From an uncultured Eubacteriales bacterium (lineage in GTDB: Bacteria; Bacillota; Clostridia; Christensenellales; CAG-138), in NCBI GenBank assembly GCA_902765005.1, contig CACWYB010000010.1, forward strand, positions 62,001 to 126,000: a DNA stretch of 64,000 nt, written 5' to 3'. How positions within the stretch are numbered: the first letter of the stretch is position 1; each line of letters begins with the position of its first letter. The notes beneath the pieces were generated by a model. It was not told the origin of the DNA and made no database searches. It saw only the letters and a program-made list of their open reading frames with translations. Positions 51,447-59,613 of the stretch are shown here, in pieces. A program made the translations under genes and the position numbers.

Positions 51447-52913
51447 ATGCCCTGCACCACCATCCTGGTCGGCAAGCTGGCCAGCAACGATTCTTCCACC
51501 ATGATCGCCCGGACCGACGACGGCCATTTCGACGTGAAAAAGCTCACCGTCCTGGAGCCCGACAGCCGGAAAAGGACCTACACCGGCGTCATCTCCCATC
51601 TGACCGTGCCCCTGCCCGAAAAGGCTCTCCGGTGCACCATCTGCCCCAACGCGGACCCCAAGAAGGAGGGCGTGTGGGCGGCCACGGGCATCAACGCCGC
51701 CAACGTGGGCATGACCGCCACGGAGACCATCACCTCCAACCCCCGGGTCCTGTCGGCGGACCCCCTGGTCGTCTACAAAAAGGCCCGGAAGCGGGGAGAA
51801 AAGGACGTGCCCGGCGGCATCGGCGAGGAGGACATCCTGCTGCTGGTGCTGCCCTACATCCGCACCGCCCGGGAGGGGGTGCTGCGGCTGGCGGCCCTGC
51901 TGGAGGAATACGGCACCTATGAATCCAATGGCATCGCCTTCAACGACGAGAACGAGGTTTGGTGGATGGAGACCATCGGCGGCCACCATTGGATGGCCAA
52001 GCGGGTGCCCGACGACAGGTGCGTCATCGCGCCCAACCAGTTTGGCATGGACAGTTTTGATTTGGAGGACGCCTTCGGAAAGAAGGAGGCTCACCTGTGC
52101 TCGGCGGACCTGAAAACGTTTATGGCGGACAACCGGCTCAGCTGCTGCCTGGAGGGCTGCTTCAACCCCCGGGACGTGTTCGGCTCCCACACGGACATGG
52201 ACCATATCTACAACACCCCCCGGGCCTGGTTCATGGGCCGATACCTGTGCCCCTTCTCCCACAGCTGGGAGGGGCCCCAGGCGGAGTTTGGGCCGGAGAG
52301 CGACAACATTCCCTGGGCCCTGGCGCCGGATCGGCTGGTGAGCGTGGAGGATGTGAAATATCTGCTGTCCAGCCATTTCCAGGGCACGGACTTCGACCCC
52401 TACACCAGCCGGGACACGGGCAAGCGGGGCATGTACCGGTCCATCGGCATCAACCGGACCGGGGTGGCCGCCGTCTGCCAGATCCGCTCGAATGTGCCGG
52501 ACGAAATCAAAGGCTTGGAGTGGATCTGCTTCGGCTCCACCACCTTCGACGCCCTGCTGCCCGTCTATCCCAACGTGCCCAAGATGCCCGGATATTTGGC
52601 CGATGTAAGCGAAACCGTGTCCACGGACACCTTCTATTGGGCCAGCCGGCTCATCGGCGCCCTGGCCGACCCCCACTTTGCCCAAAGCGCCCAGCTCATC
52701 GAGCGGTATCAGAACGCTGTCATCACCCGGGGCCGGCAGCTCATCCGGGAATATGACCGGCGGATGGCCGAGACCGGCGACGGCAGCCTTTGTGCCGAAG
52801 CCAACGAGAAGCTGGCCCGGATGGCCAAGGAGGAGTCCGACGCCGCCCTGGGCCGGATCCTGCTCCTGGCCAGCGAGCGGATGAAGAACGGCTACAACCG
52901 GGCGGATAATTAA
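51447..52913 (+). CDS. C69 family dipeptidase
   Basis: A 488-residue Ntn-hydrolase-type peptidase. The N-terminal MPCTTILVGKLAS places the nucleophile cysteine at position 3 close to the start; ATG is chosen behind AAGGAGG rather than the upstream in-frame ATG. Other family segments: MIARTDDGHF, TATETITSN and SHSWEGPQAEFGPE. It probably splits dipeptides in the cytoplasm. A hairpin of the repeat family follows the stop. Confidence 0.92.
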   Translation: MPCTTILVGKLASNDSSTMIARTDDGHFDVKKLTVLEPDSRKRTYTGVISHLTVPLPEKALRCTICPNADPKKEGVWAATGINAANVGMTATETITSNPRVLSADPLVVYKKARKRGEKDVPGGIGEEDILLLVLPYIRTAREGVLRLAALLEEYGTYESNGIAFNDENEVWWMETIGGHHWMAKRVPDDRCVIAPNQFGMDSFDLEDAFGKKEAHLCSADLKTFMADNRLSCCLEGCFNPRDVFGSHTDMDHIYNTPRAWFMGRYLCPFSHSWEGPQAEFGPESDNIPWALAPDRLVSVEDVKYLLSSHFQGTDFDPYTSRDTGKRGMYRSIGINRTGVAAVCQIRSNVPDEIKGLEWICFGSTTFDALLPVYPNVPKMPGYLADVSETVSTDTFYWASRLIGALADPHFAQSAQLIERYQNAVITRGRQLIREYDRRMAETGDGSLCAEANEKLARMAKEESDAALGRILLLASERMKNGYNRADN

Positions 52914-52943
52914 GAAAAAGACGTTCTTTCACACCTTTTCCGG

Positions 52944-52982
52944 AAAGAAAAGCTTAGGCGTGCTTCCTAAGCTTTTCTTTTT
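52944..52982. terminator. Terminator of the C69 gene, short copy E of the hairpin repeat
   Basis: A perfect 15-bp stem AAAGAAAAGCTTAGG/CCTAAGCTTTTCTTT around a seven-base loop, with T after it. It carries the same GAAAAGCTTAGG core as the longer copies. Confidence 0.85.
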
Positions 52983-52996
52983 GCGCCGCCATTTCT

Positions 52997-53025
52997 TTAC
53001 AAGAGGGGACGGATCGGTATATAAT
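52997..53025 (+). promoter_or_regulatory. Promoter of the lipase gene
   Basis: TTACAA-17-TATAAT about 45 bases before the ATG. Confidence 0.7.
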
Positions 53026-53069
53026 ATAGTGTTACGATTTTCCGCAGACCATGGAGGCACGGCAGGGAA

Positions 53070-53870
53070 ATGGCGTATCAGCGGCTTCCCTTTGAGGAGT
53101 ATTTCATCAACACCAGTGAGGATTTCACCCACACCGGGCATGTGACCTACCCGGTGAAGTATGTTGCCGTGAAATACAACACCACCCGGATCGGCAAGGC
53201 CCTGGGCATGGCCCACGAGGTGAACTATGAGATGCACTTTGAGCCGGAGCGGGACGTGATCCAGATCCACTTTCAGCGGACCTTCGGCGCCATCGACTGG
53301 GTGGCCAACGTGTTCGAGTTCGCCAGCCGGTACTACCGGGCCATTGAATTTGAGGGGGAGAAGCTGCAGCTTCGGGTCCACCACGGCTGGGGCAACATGT
53401 ACCTGGCCGTGAAGGACGAGGTGCGGGAGAACTGGAAGCGGCTCCAGGAGGCCCACCCCACGGCGGCCACGGAGATACTGGGCTGGTCGCTGGGCTCGGG
53501 CATCGCGTGCCTCTGCTGTCAGGATCTCAACTACAACTTCGGCGTGAAGCCGTACCTCTACACCTTTGGGAGCGTCCGGCCCTTCAAGTGCACGCCCCTG
53601 AACCGGAAGCGGATGCAGAAATACCTTTCCACCATCTACACGGACTGCGCCAACTTCGCCAACATCAACGACCTGATCACCTATATGCCTCCCTTCCGGG
53701 GGTTCACCATGGTCCGGCGGGTGAAGGTGGGCACGGATCTGAAGCGCTCCTTCTTCCGGCTGATCCACCCGCTGAAATACCATGTGCATTACGACCTGCC
53801 GGAGCTGTATAAAAGGTACGTCACCAAAGCAGCGGAGGGGCAGGAACAGAAGGAGGCACAGCAAGCATAA
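53070..53870 (+). CDS. Class-3 lipase-like alpha/beta hydrolase
   Basis: A 266-residue protein with the nucleophile elbow ILGWSLGSGIAC (Ser near residue 141), preceded by LRVHHGWGNMYLAVKDEV and followed by LYTFGSVRPF and NINDLITYMPP, where a catalytic Asp fits. It has no signal peptide, so it would be cytosolic. Substrate (lipid or other ester) unknown. A weak ribosome binding site (CAGGGA) precedes ATG. A strong terminator follows. Confidence 0.82.
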   Translation: MAYQRLPFEEYFINTSEDFTHTGHVTYPVKYVAVKYNTTRIGKALGMAHEVNYEMHFEPERDVIQIHFQRTFGAIDWVANVFEFASRYYRAIEFEGEKLQLRVHHGWGNMYLAVKDEVRENWKRLQEAHPTAATEILGWSLGSGIACLCCQDLNYNFGVKPYLYTFGSVRPFKCTPLNRKRMQKYLSTIYTDCANFANINDLITYMPPFRGFTMVRRVKVGTDLKRSFFRLIHPLKYHVHYDLPELYKRYVTKAAEGQEQKEAQQA

Positions 53871-53876
53871 AAAGGG

Positions 53877-53908
53877 CCCGCGGAACAAGCGCCGCGGGAT
53901 CTTTTTTT
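53877..53908. terminator. Terminator between lipase and flavoprotein genes
   Basis: CCCGCGG/CCGCGGG stem with eight-base loop and seven T on the plus strand; on the minus strand it ends the nine-gene TetR cluster less strongly. Confidence 0.85.
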
Positions 53909-53909
53909 G

Positions 53910-54593
53910 TTACACTCCGGCGTTGACGATGGCGGCGTACTGCTCCTCGGGGATCATGGGGGAAGAGATCTGCTGCAGGAGGCCAGCCTCGATAGTCCCG
54001 GTTTCGGCGTATTGACGCCCGGCCTCCTTCAGGAGGGCCAGCCGGGGCTCGGTGACCACCGCCGCCTGGGGCACGTTGAACATGGGGCTCTCGGGGACGG
54101 TGAGGATGGTGTGGCCCTCCGGAAACAGAAGCTTGAATTGAGCCACGGCGGGCTCAAAGTTCTGCCGACTGTTGGGGAAGCCGCAGCCGGAGATCATGAG
54201 GTAGCGAAGGCGGGAGAAGTCCGCCTGGCCCACGTGCTCATACCGGTCCCCCACCTTCTCCATGGCCATGCTGGACAGGGGCAGGACCCGATCGACGATG
54301 GCCTTCAGGGGCGCGGGCATGCCGTAGCAATAGAGGGGAAAGCTGAAAAGGAGCAGGTCGCTGTCCAGTATCTCCTCCAGAATGCCCTTCATGTCGTCGT
54401 CATGGATGCAGGCGCCGCCGTTATGCATGCAGGCAAAGCAGCCCGTGCAGGGCTCGATATGCTCATCGATGGCGTGGCGGATGTGGATCTGCTGCGCCCC
54501 CGCCTCCTCCATGCCCGCCAGGAAGGCCCGGGTCATGACAAGGGTGTCGCTTTTATCCCGCTTGGGGCTGCCGTTCAAAACAAGGATCTTCAT
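53910..54593 (-). CDS. Flavodoxin-fold NAD(P)H oxidoreductase
   Basis: A 227-residue NADPH-dependent FMN reductase/iron-sulphur-flavoprotein-like enzyme: KILVLNGSPKRDKSDTLVM (FMN phosphate loop), CTGCFACMHNGGACIHDDD (cysteine cluster), LLFSFPLYCYGMPAPLKAIVDR. It could reduce quinones or drugs. Last gene of the TetR cluster, four bases after the CAT-like gene. Confidence 0.9.
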   Translation of the reverse strand: MKILVLNGSPKRDKSDTLVMTRAFLAGMEEAGAQQIHIRHAIDEHIEPCTGCFACMHNGGACIHDDDMKGILEEILDSDLLLFSFPLYCYGMPAPLKAIVDRVLPLSSMAMEKVGDRYEHVGQADFSRLRYLMISGCGFPNSRQNFEPAVAQFKLLFPEGHTILTVPESPMFNVPQAAVVTEPRLALLKEAGRQYAETGTIEAGLLQQISSPMIPEEQYAAIVNAGV

Positions 54594-54596
54594 GGT

Positions 54597-55259
54597 TCAT
54601 TCCTCCGAATGGTCGTGTATAAGCGCGTCCATCTCCTGCTCCAACAGGCGAAAGGCCAGGGCCACCAGATAGCCGTCGGCCACGGCGTGGTTCATGCGGA
54701 CGGTGACGGGCATCCTGAGCCGCCCGCCCTCGGCCCGATAGGCGCCCCAGTTGACGATGGGGGCAAAATAGAGATACCCGTCCGGCAGCTCCAGGTGCAT
54801 GGCGTCGTAGGAAACCCAGGGAATATAGGAGGCGTCGAAGCGGTTGGGCTCCTTTGTGGCCTCCCGGATATACACCGGGTTCTCCTTGGCCCAACTTAGG
54901 TCCGCTTCGGCGTGCCGGTAGAAGGTCTTATAGTCCGGGTAGTAGGTGGAGTAGACCGGGGTGCAGGTCTCCGTGTCCGCATGGAAGGCGTAGTGGGTGG
55001 GGTGGATGGCGTCGTAGACGATGAGCTCGCCGGTCCTATAGAGATAGTCCATCCGGTAGTCCTCCCGGGAATTGAGGACCTTGGAGAGCAGATACAGAAA
55101 GTTCAGATAGAACTTGGTGCCCGTGGCCTTGGACCAGGCCGCCAGGTCCGTCACGTCGATGCGGGCCGTCAGGGAAAGGGAGCACTTGCAGTCCTCCGAA
55201 AAGCGGCGGAAGACCTCCCGGCGGTAGTAGGTCTCCCGGTCAATCACCTTATAGGCCAT
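54597..55259 (-). CDS. Chloramphenicol acetyltransferase-like protein
   Basis: A 220-residue trimeric-CAT-fold protein. Catalytic region is RMNHAVADGYLVA (family HHxxxDG with asparagine in the first position). N-terminal FSEDCKCSLSLTARIDVT and FHADTETCTPVYSTYYPD are typical. The acceptor need not be chloramphenicol. It overlaps the GNAT gene upstream by 11 bases. Start taken at MAYKVIDRETYYRRE; a longer in-frame reading is not family-like. Confidence 0.85.
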   Translation of the reverse strand: MAYKVIDRETYYRREVFRRFSEDCKCSLSLTARIDVTDLAAWSKATGTKFYLNFLYLLSKVLNSREDYRMDYLYRTGELIVYDAIHPTHYAFHADTETCTPVYSTYYPDYKTFYRHAEADLSWAKENPVYIREATKEPNRFDASYIPWVSYDAMHLELPDGYLYFAPIVNWGAYRAEGGRLRMPVTVRMNHAVADGYLVALAFRLLEQEMDALIHDHSEE

Positions 55260-55818
55260 GGCTGTTTTCCTCCTGTAGGTCAAGTCCCATGAGGATGAGC
55301 GTCTGCCAGCCGGCATAGCGGGAGCGAAAGCCCTTGGGGTTCCGGCCGTACTCCGTGAAGCCCACGCTCCGATAGAGGGCAAGGGCGGCTTCGTTGTCCG
55401 CCACGGCCTCCAGCTCCAGCTGCAGATAGCCCGCCTGCTTCGCCAGCTCGACGCAAGCCTCCGTCAGGGCCCGGCCGATGCCCAGGCCCCAGTAGGCCTT
55501 GTCCACGCTGATGCCGAATTCGGCCCGATGCTTCACCTTGTCCTTCTTCCCCACGGCCCCGATGCCCGCGGCGGCAACGACCCGGCCCTCCACCTCCGCC
55601 AGCAGTTCGATCTCGTTTTCGCTCAGGGTCCTTGCCCGCAAGAATTCCGCCTCCATCTCGGCGGTCATGGCGGCTTCGTCCGGGTAGGAAAGGAGGTAGT
55701 CCGTCTGCCCGTGGGTCAACAGGAAGATGTCCAGCATGGCCTGTCCGTCCTCATAGGTGCCGTTTCTCAGGACGCAGGGCCGGCCGTCCTTCAGGGTGAT
55801 GGTTCGATGGTATTGCAT
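55249..55818 (-). CDS. GNAT family N-acetyltransferase
   Basis: A 189-residue acetyltransferase with the acetyl-CoA loop FGISVDKAYWGLGIGRALTEA and motif B NEAALALYRSVGFTEYG. Acceptor unknown. Adjacent to two other GNAT genes and coupled to the CAT-like gene. Confidence 0.9.
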   Translation of the reverse strand: MQYHRTITLKDGRPCVLRNGTYEDGQAMLDIFLLTHGQTDYLLSYPDEAAMTAEMEAEFLRARTLSENEIELLAEVEGRVVAAAGIGAVGKKDKVKHRAEFGISVDKAYWGLGIGRALTEACVELAKQAGYLQLELEAVADNEAALALYRSVGFTEYGRNPKGFRSRYAGWQTLILMGLDLQEENSHGL

Positions 55819-55830
55819 GGTCTTGGCTCC

Positions 55831-56460
55831 TTAGTCGAAAATCTGCCCGGGCAGCTTTTGCTTCACCTTGGGCGGAAAGGCTTTGTCGAAGGTCTCCACG
55901 TCCTCGTCGTTCACATAGTAGCCCCGGGGGGTCTGGTAGACGCCGGTGACGCCCGAAAGGTAGCCGGGGATCAGCTCACGGCAGAGGAAGAAGGAATCGT
56001 CCGCCCCTTCCGGCAGATCGTGATAGCGGATGCCGAACTTGCGGGCGTAGTCGAAGCCGCAATGGCTGTAAAAGCCGATGTTCCCCTCAAAGAGCACGGC
56101 GCCGAAGCCCATGTCCCTTGCCTTTTCCAGGCAGAAATCCAGCAGCCGTTTGCCGTAGCCCTGCCGCTTCCAATCCGGCGCGATGCCGATGGGGCCCATG
56201 GTGAGCACGGGGACGGTCCGCCCGTCGTCCGCCTCAATGATGGTTTTCATGAACATGTTCTGCCCGATGAGCTGCCCATCCTTCTCCATGACGAAATCCA
56301 GCTCCGGCACAAAGGCGGGATCGTCCCGTAGGACGTGGATCACGTAGTGCTCGCTGCACCCGGGCCGATACACGTTCCAGAAGGATTCCCGCACCAGGTT
56401 TTCCACGGTCCGGTAGTCCTCGGGCCGCTCATAGCGGATGGTATAGTCGTTTTCGTTCAT
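55831..56460 (-). CDS. GNAT family N-acetyltransferase
   Basis: A 209-residue enzyme of the YhbS-like group: MGPIGIAPDWKRQGYGKRLL (CoA loop), GFGAVLFEGNIGFYSHCGFDYA. Start MNENDYTIRYERPEDY behind AGGAG; longer reading rejected. Substrate unknown. Confidence 0.9.
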   Translation of the reverse strand: MNENDYTIRYERPEDYRTVENLVRESFWNVYRPGCSEHYVIHVLRDDPAFVPELDFVMEKDGQLIGQNMFMKTIIEADDGRTVPVLTMGPIGIAPDWKRQGYGKRLLDFCLEKARDMGFGAVLFEGNIGFYSHCGFDYARKFGIRYHDLPEGADDSFFLCRELIPGYLSGVTGVYQTPRGYYVNDEDVETFDKAFPPKVKQKLPGQIFD

Positions 56461-56471
56461 TGCTTTTCTCC

Positions 56472-56927
56472 TCATCTGTGGATGTACATTCTGGTCAAAT
56501 CCGGCTCCCCGTCCCCCTGGACCAGGCAGAGGAACTCCCAGCCGTAGCGCTCGTAGAAGCCCCTGTGGTCGGTGACCAGATACAGGGGCGAGACGCCCTT
56601 TTTGCGCATGTCCTCCACCACCAGGTTCAGCAGCCGCCCGGCGATGCCCCGGCGGCGATGGTCCGGCTCCGTGTAGACGGCGCAGACGTTGGGGGTCAGG
56701 TCCTTCCGGTCGTGGAAGTCGTTTTCGATGACCCCCATGCCGCCCACGATCCTGTCCCCAAAGAGGCACAGATACCAGCCATATTCCGTCTCTTGGTTCA
56801 GATACGCGCGCATGCACTCAATATACGCCGCCTGGGGCACGCCCCACTTCTCATGGAACCAGGCCGCCGCCCGGCCCATCAGCTCCGGCCGCTGCCGCAG
56901 GGTGATGTAGACATAGTTCGATTCCAT
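56472..56927 (-). CDS. GNAT family N-acetyltransferase
   Basis: A 151-residue enzyme: VCAVYTEPDHRRRGIAGRLL (CoA loop) and LYLVTDHRGFYERYGWEFL. Twelve bases before the next GNAT gene. Small stand-alone GNATs of this type often acetylate aminoglycosides, polyamines or peptides, but the target is not readable. Confidence 0.9.
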   Translation of the reverse strand: MESNYVYITLRQRPELMGRAAAWFHEKWGVPQAAYIECMRAYLNQETEYGWYLCLFGDRIVGGMGVIENDFHDRKDLTPNVCAVYTEPDHRRRGIAGRLLNLVVEDMRKKGVSPLYLVTDHRGFYERYGWEFLCLVQGDGEPDLTRMYIHR

Positions 56928-56936
56928 GGTTCCTAC

Positions 56937-57830
56937 TTACGCTTTCCTTTTCACCGGCAGCCAGATGGCGCTGTGGTAGTCAGGGTCCGACTTTTCCCCG
57001 TTCACACAGTCGTACCACTCTACGCTGGCGTTGCCCGAAAGCTCATAGTCCGGGTTTCCCGGCAGCCATTCCCGAAAGATGCGGGTATTCACGGTTTGCA
57101 GCGCCTCCGGCATGGGTCCCACGCAGTTGAACACCGCCCAGTCGCTTCGGGGAAACTCATAGAGGACCATGCCCTCGGGCACGGGACCGCCGGTGTACTT
57201 GCCCGCGATGAGGTACCGGAACTTTCCGCCGTCCATATCGTCGATACAGACGCCGTACTCGCCGATGCAGTTATCCACCAGAGCCTGCTCATAGGGGTTG
57301 GCGGGGGCGTTCCCGGCATAGACGGTATTGGCGTACTTCTCGCATATTTCATCCCAGAACTTGGGGATCTCCGCATAGGACGTTTCGTAGTCGAATTCTC
57401 TCTGAAAGCCGATGACCTTGAAGGGGAACATGGGGGTGATTTTGTAGTCCATTTGGTTACCTCCCTGAATGGAAATGTTGATTTTCAAGGGCAAAAAGGG
57501 TTGTATGGCTCTGCCGTCCCGCACCTGAGAGGGCGTGGCCCCGTGGAAACGGGAGAAGGCCTTGGAGAAGCTTTCCGGGGTCTCATAGCCGTATTTGAGG
57601 GCGATGTCTATGACCCTTGTCCCCGTTTTTTGCAGGTCCGGTGCGGCTTCATAAAGCCGGCGATTGCGCAGATATTCTCCTACGCCCACGCCGGTCATCA
57701 GCGAGAATCCCCGCTGAAGAAAGAAGGGCGACAGATGTACCTGCTCTGCCACGTCCTGAGGGCCGATGCTCTCCGTCAGATGCTGCTCCATATAGGCCAC
57801 CGCCGTGCGGATGCAGGTCAGCCATTCCAA
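56937..57830 (-). CDS. AraC regulator with GyrI-like effector domain (Rob-like)
   Basis: A 297-residue regulator. The N-terminal AraC double helix-turn-helix (AVAYMEQHLTESIGPQDVAE, YGYETPESFSKAFSRFHG) is followed by a GyrI-like ligand-binding domain (MDYKITPMFPFKVIGFQRE to the end). This layout binds drugs or toxic metabolites and switches export or modification genes. Start is TTG seven bases after AGGAGG; the ATG inside the ribosome binding site is in another frame. Confidence 0.88.
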   Translation of the reverse strand: MEWLTCIRTAVAYMEQHLTESIGPQDVAEQVHLSPFFLQRGFSLMTGVGVGEYLRNRRLYEAAPDLQKTGTRVIDIALKYGYETPESFSKAFSRFHGATPSQVRDGRAIQPFLPLKINISIQGGNQMDYKITPMFPFKVIGFQREFDYETSYAEIPKFWDEICEKYANTVYAGNAPANPYEQALVDNCIGEYGVCIDDMDGGKFRYLIAGKYTGGPVPEGMVLYEFPRSDWAVFNCVGPMPEALQTVNTRIFREWLPGNPDYELSGNASVEWYDCVNGEKSDPDYHSAIWLPVKRKA

Positions 57831-57911
57831 ATGCCATCCTCCTGTCCTTGATGGATTCCAGTATACCGGCCCGAGCAGCCTCTGTCCTGTCCGTCCCTGC
57901 TCAAATCTGTC

Positions 57912-58244
57912 CTACGCGGTGAGATTCTCCTGGGCTGCAGGATTGTTTTGAATGATGGGGGCGAGCTTTTGGCAGCGGGCCATCTCGGGGCAGGCACCGC
58001 AGGTCTCCAGCCCCTTAGCAAGAGCGCATTGGCGGATGGGGCAAAGGGATTCGCAGTAGGGCGTCTTCACACCGTCGATCCGGCAGCCGACACAGTGGAT
58101 CATGTCCGGCGTGATCTCGACCCCGTTGAGCTTCGACCAGAGGGCGGCCACCTTCTTTCGCAGGGCTTCATCCCCGTTCACGGTGGCGAGCCTGGCCTCG
58201 CAGCTTTCGCAGTTCAGGCCGCAATAGGCGATATGATCCCTCAT
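57912..58244 (-). CDS. DUF3795 cysteine-rich protein
   Basis: A 110-residue protein with zinc-binding cysteines in paired motifs: YCGLNCESCEARLAT, HCVGCRIDG, CESLCPIRQCALAKGLETCGACPEMARC. DUF3795 family; function unknown. ATG overlaps the VOC gene stop. Confidence 0.88.
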   Translation of the reverse strand: MRDHIAYCGLNCESCEARLATVNGDEALRKKVAALWSKLNGVEITPDMIHCVGCRIDGVKTPYCESLCPIRQCALAKGLETCGACPEMARCQKLAPIIQNNPAAQENLTA

Positions 58245-58651
58245 GCGTCTTTTTCCTCATAGGGCCGGTTCCAGGAACCGATCTCGATTAGGTTCCCCTC
58301 CGGATCGGCGATGTAGCAGGTCCGCTGGCCCCAGGGCTCCGTGGTGGGGGCCATGACGGGCTTGGCCCCTGCCGCCACCGCCCGGGAGTAGGAATCGTCC
58401 ACTTCCTGGAAGGTGTCCACATAGAGGACGATCTCAAAGTGGCCGTTGAGCCCCTTTACATATTCGTACCGACGGTCGGTCATCTTTTCGAAATCCTTCC
58501 GGCCATAGAGGAGAAACAGGGTACCGTCCTTCACGAGATACACGTTGCCCGTATCCTCCGCCTCCCTGATTTCAAAGCCCAGCACGTCCCGATAAAAGCG
58601 GATCATCCGGCCCATATCCTCGACCAGCAATCCAAAGCCATCCAGTTTCAT
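58241..58651 (-). CDS. VOC family (glyoxalase/bleomycin-resistance-like) protein
   Basis: A 136-residue protein of two beta-alpha-beta-beta-beta units: GFGLLVEDMGRMIRFYRDVLGFE and the second TCYIADPEGNLIEIGSW with the metal-binding E. Family members bind a metal or a drug. ATG at 58651 or 58657 behind AAGGAG. First structural gene behind the TetR gene. Confidence 0.9.
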   Translation of the reverse strand: MKLDGFGLLVEDMGRMIRFYRDVLGFEIREAEDTGNVYLVKDGTLFLLYGRKDFEKMTDRRYEYVKGLNGHFEIVLYVDTFQEVDDSYSRAVAAGAKPVMAPTTEPWGQRTCYIADPEGNLIEIGSWNRPYEEKDA

Positions 58652-58667
58652 GTCCATTCCTCTCCTT

Positions 58668-59267
58668 TTATGTCGATGTCTGTCCATAGGTTTTCACGAA
58701 GTGGCGGCTGTATGCTTCCACCTCCCCTATGATCGCCTCCGCCTGTTCCGGCGTTCGGTCCGCCTGGTGGATGAGGGCGGAGATGGGGGCCGTGTAGGCA
58801 AGAGCCAGCATCCTGGGATCGTCCCGGCGAAGAAGACCTCGGTCCATCATGCCGGAGAATACGGGGGTGAACAGGTCCATGAGGCCTGTCAAAAAGTGCT
58901 TGCCGGCCAGGGCTCGGGCCCGCTGATCCCGGTATTGCTCGATGGAAAGGACCTTCCGGGTCTTGATGATCTTCTCGTCATAGACCGTGAAGCGGACCAT
59001 ATTCATGGTCATATCCACCAACCCTTCCAGCGACTCCGGCACCGGGGGCCGGTTCTTTTCCGAACCGAAGCGGGCCCCATAGTAGGCGATCATCTCGTCC
59101 AGAAGGGCATCCCAAATCTGCTCCTTGCTCTCAAAATGCCGATACAGGCTGGATTTGCCCAGCCCCAGCGACCCCGCCAGCTCCCGCAGGTTGGTGCCGG
59201 CGTAGCCCTTCTCGGCGAACATATCCAGCGCCGCCAGCAGGATCCGTTCCTTTGTGTCCTTTGCCAT
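58668..59267 (-). CDS. TetR family repressor
   Basis: A 199-residue regulator with the N-terminal helix-turn-helix ERILLAALDMFAEKGYAGTN, LRELAGSLGLGKSSLYRHF, and a ligand-binding C-terminal half. ATG of MAKDTKERIL behind GGAGG. Its promoter contains a perfect palindrome between the -35 and -10 boxes, so it is likely autorepressed. Eight closely spaced genes follow on the same strand. Confidence 0.94.
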   Translation of the reverse strand: MAKDTKERILLAALDMFAEKGYAGTNLRELAGSLGLGKSSLYRHFESKEQIWDALLDEMIAYYGARFGSEKNRPPVPESLEGLVDMTMNMVRFTVYDEKIIKTRKVLSIEQYRDQRARALAGKHFLTGLMDLFTPVFSGMMDRGLLRRDDPRMLALAYTAPISALIHQADRTPEQAEAIIGEVEAYSRHFVKTYGQTST

Positions 59268-59304
59268 TGCCACCTCCGAAAAACGCGACCGTTCGTTCAC
59301 ATCC

Positions 59305-59333
59305 ACTATAGCGAACGATCGTTCGCATGTCAA
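59305..59333 (-). promoter_or_regulatory. Promoter of the TetR cluster with palindromic operator
   Basis: TTGACA-17-TATAGT on the minus strand. The spacer holds the perfect palindrome GCGAACGATCGTTCGC (59311-59326), and a GAACGAAC half-site follows downstream. TetR proteins commonly bind such a site and block polymerase. Confidence 0.85.
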
Positions 59334-59362
59334 GAGGAGAATGATTGTTCCCTTTTTCTTTT

Positions 59363-59598
59363 GCCGCTTTTTCTCTTCCTTGAAGAGAAAAAGCGGCGGA
59401 AAAAGAGAAGCTCAGGAAATAAAAGATGAAAACGCTGCCAATCGGAGAGTGGAAGGATGGATAGCTCCGCAGCTTTTCTTGAAAAAGAGCTGTCCAAAAG
59501 AACTTCAGGAATGCAAAAAAGCTTAGGAATTCTAACAGATTAGCCTTCCTAAGCTTTTCTTTTTGCCAAGCTTTTTCTTTTCACGGAAAAGAAAAAGC
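59363..59598. repeat. AT-rich hairpin repeat, copy F (longest)
   Basis: Hairpin GCCGCTTTTTCTCTTC with loop CTT (59363-59397), core AAAAAGAGAAGCTCAGGAAA (59400-59419), an unrelated middle, an inner core pair AAGCTTAGGA/TCCTAAGCTT (59519-59556), and a 13-bp hairpin GCTTTTTCTTTTC/GAAAAGAAAAAGC (59570-59598). It ends 15 bases from the glycerate kinase stop and fills the 346-base gap upstream of the TetR gene together with the promoter; no gene lies in it. Confidence 0.8.
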
Positions 59599-59613
59599 GA
59601 AATATAGCACGCT

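Noticed and set aside
55249-56927. Three GNAT genes as recent tandem duplicates
   Set aside because: The three proteins differ in length and share only the general CoA-binding pattern, so recent duplication is not supported.
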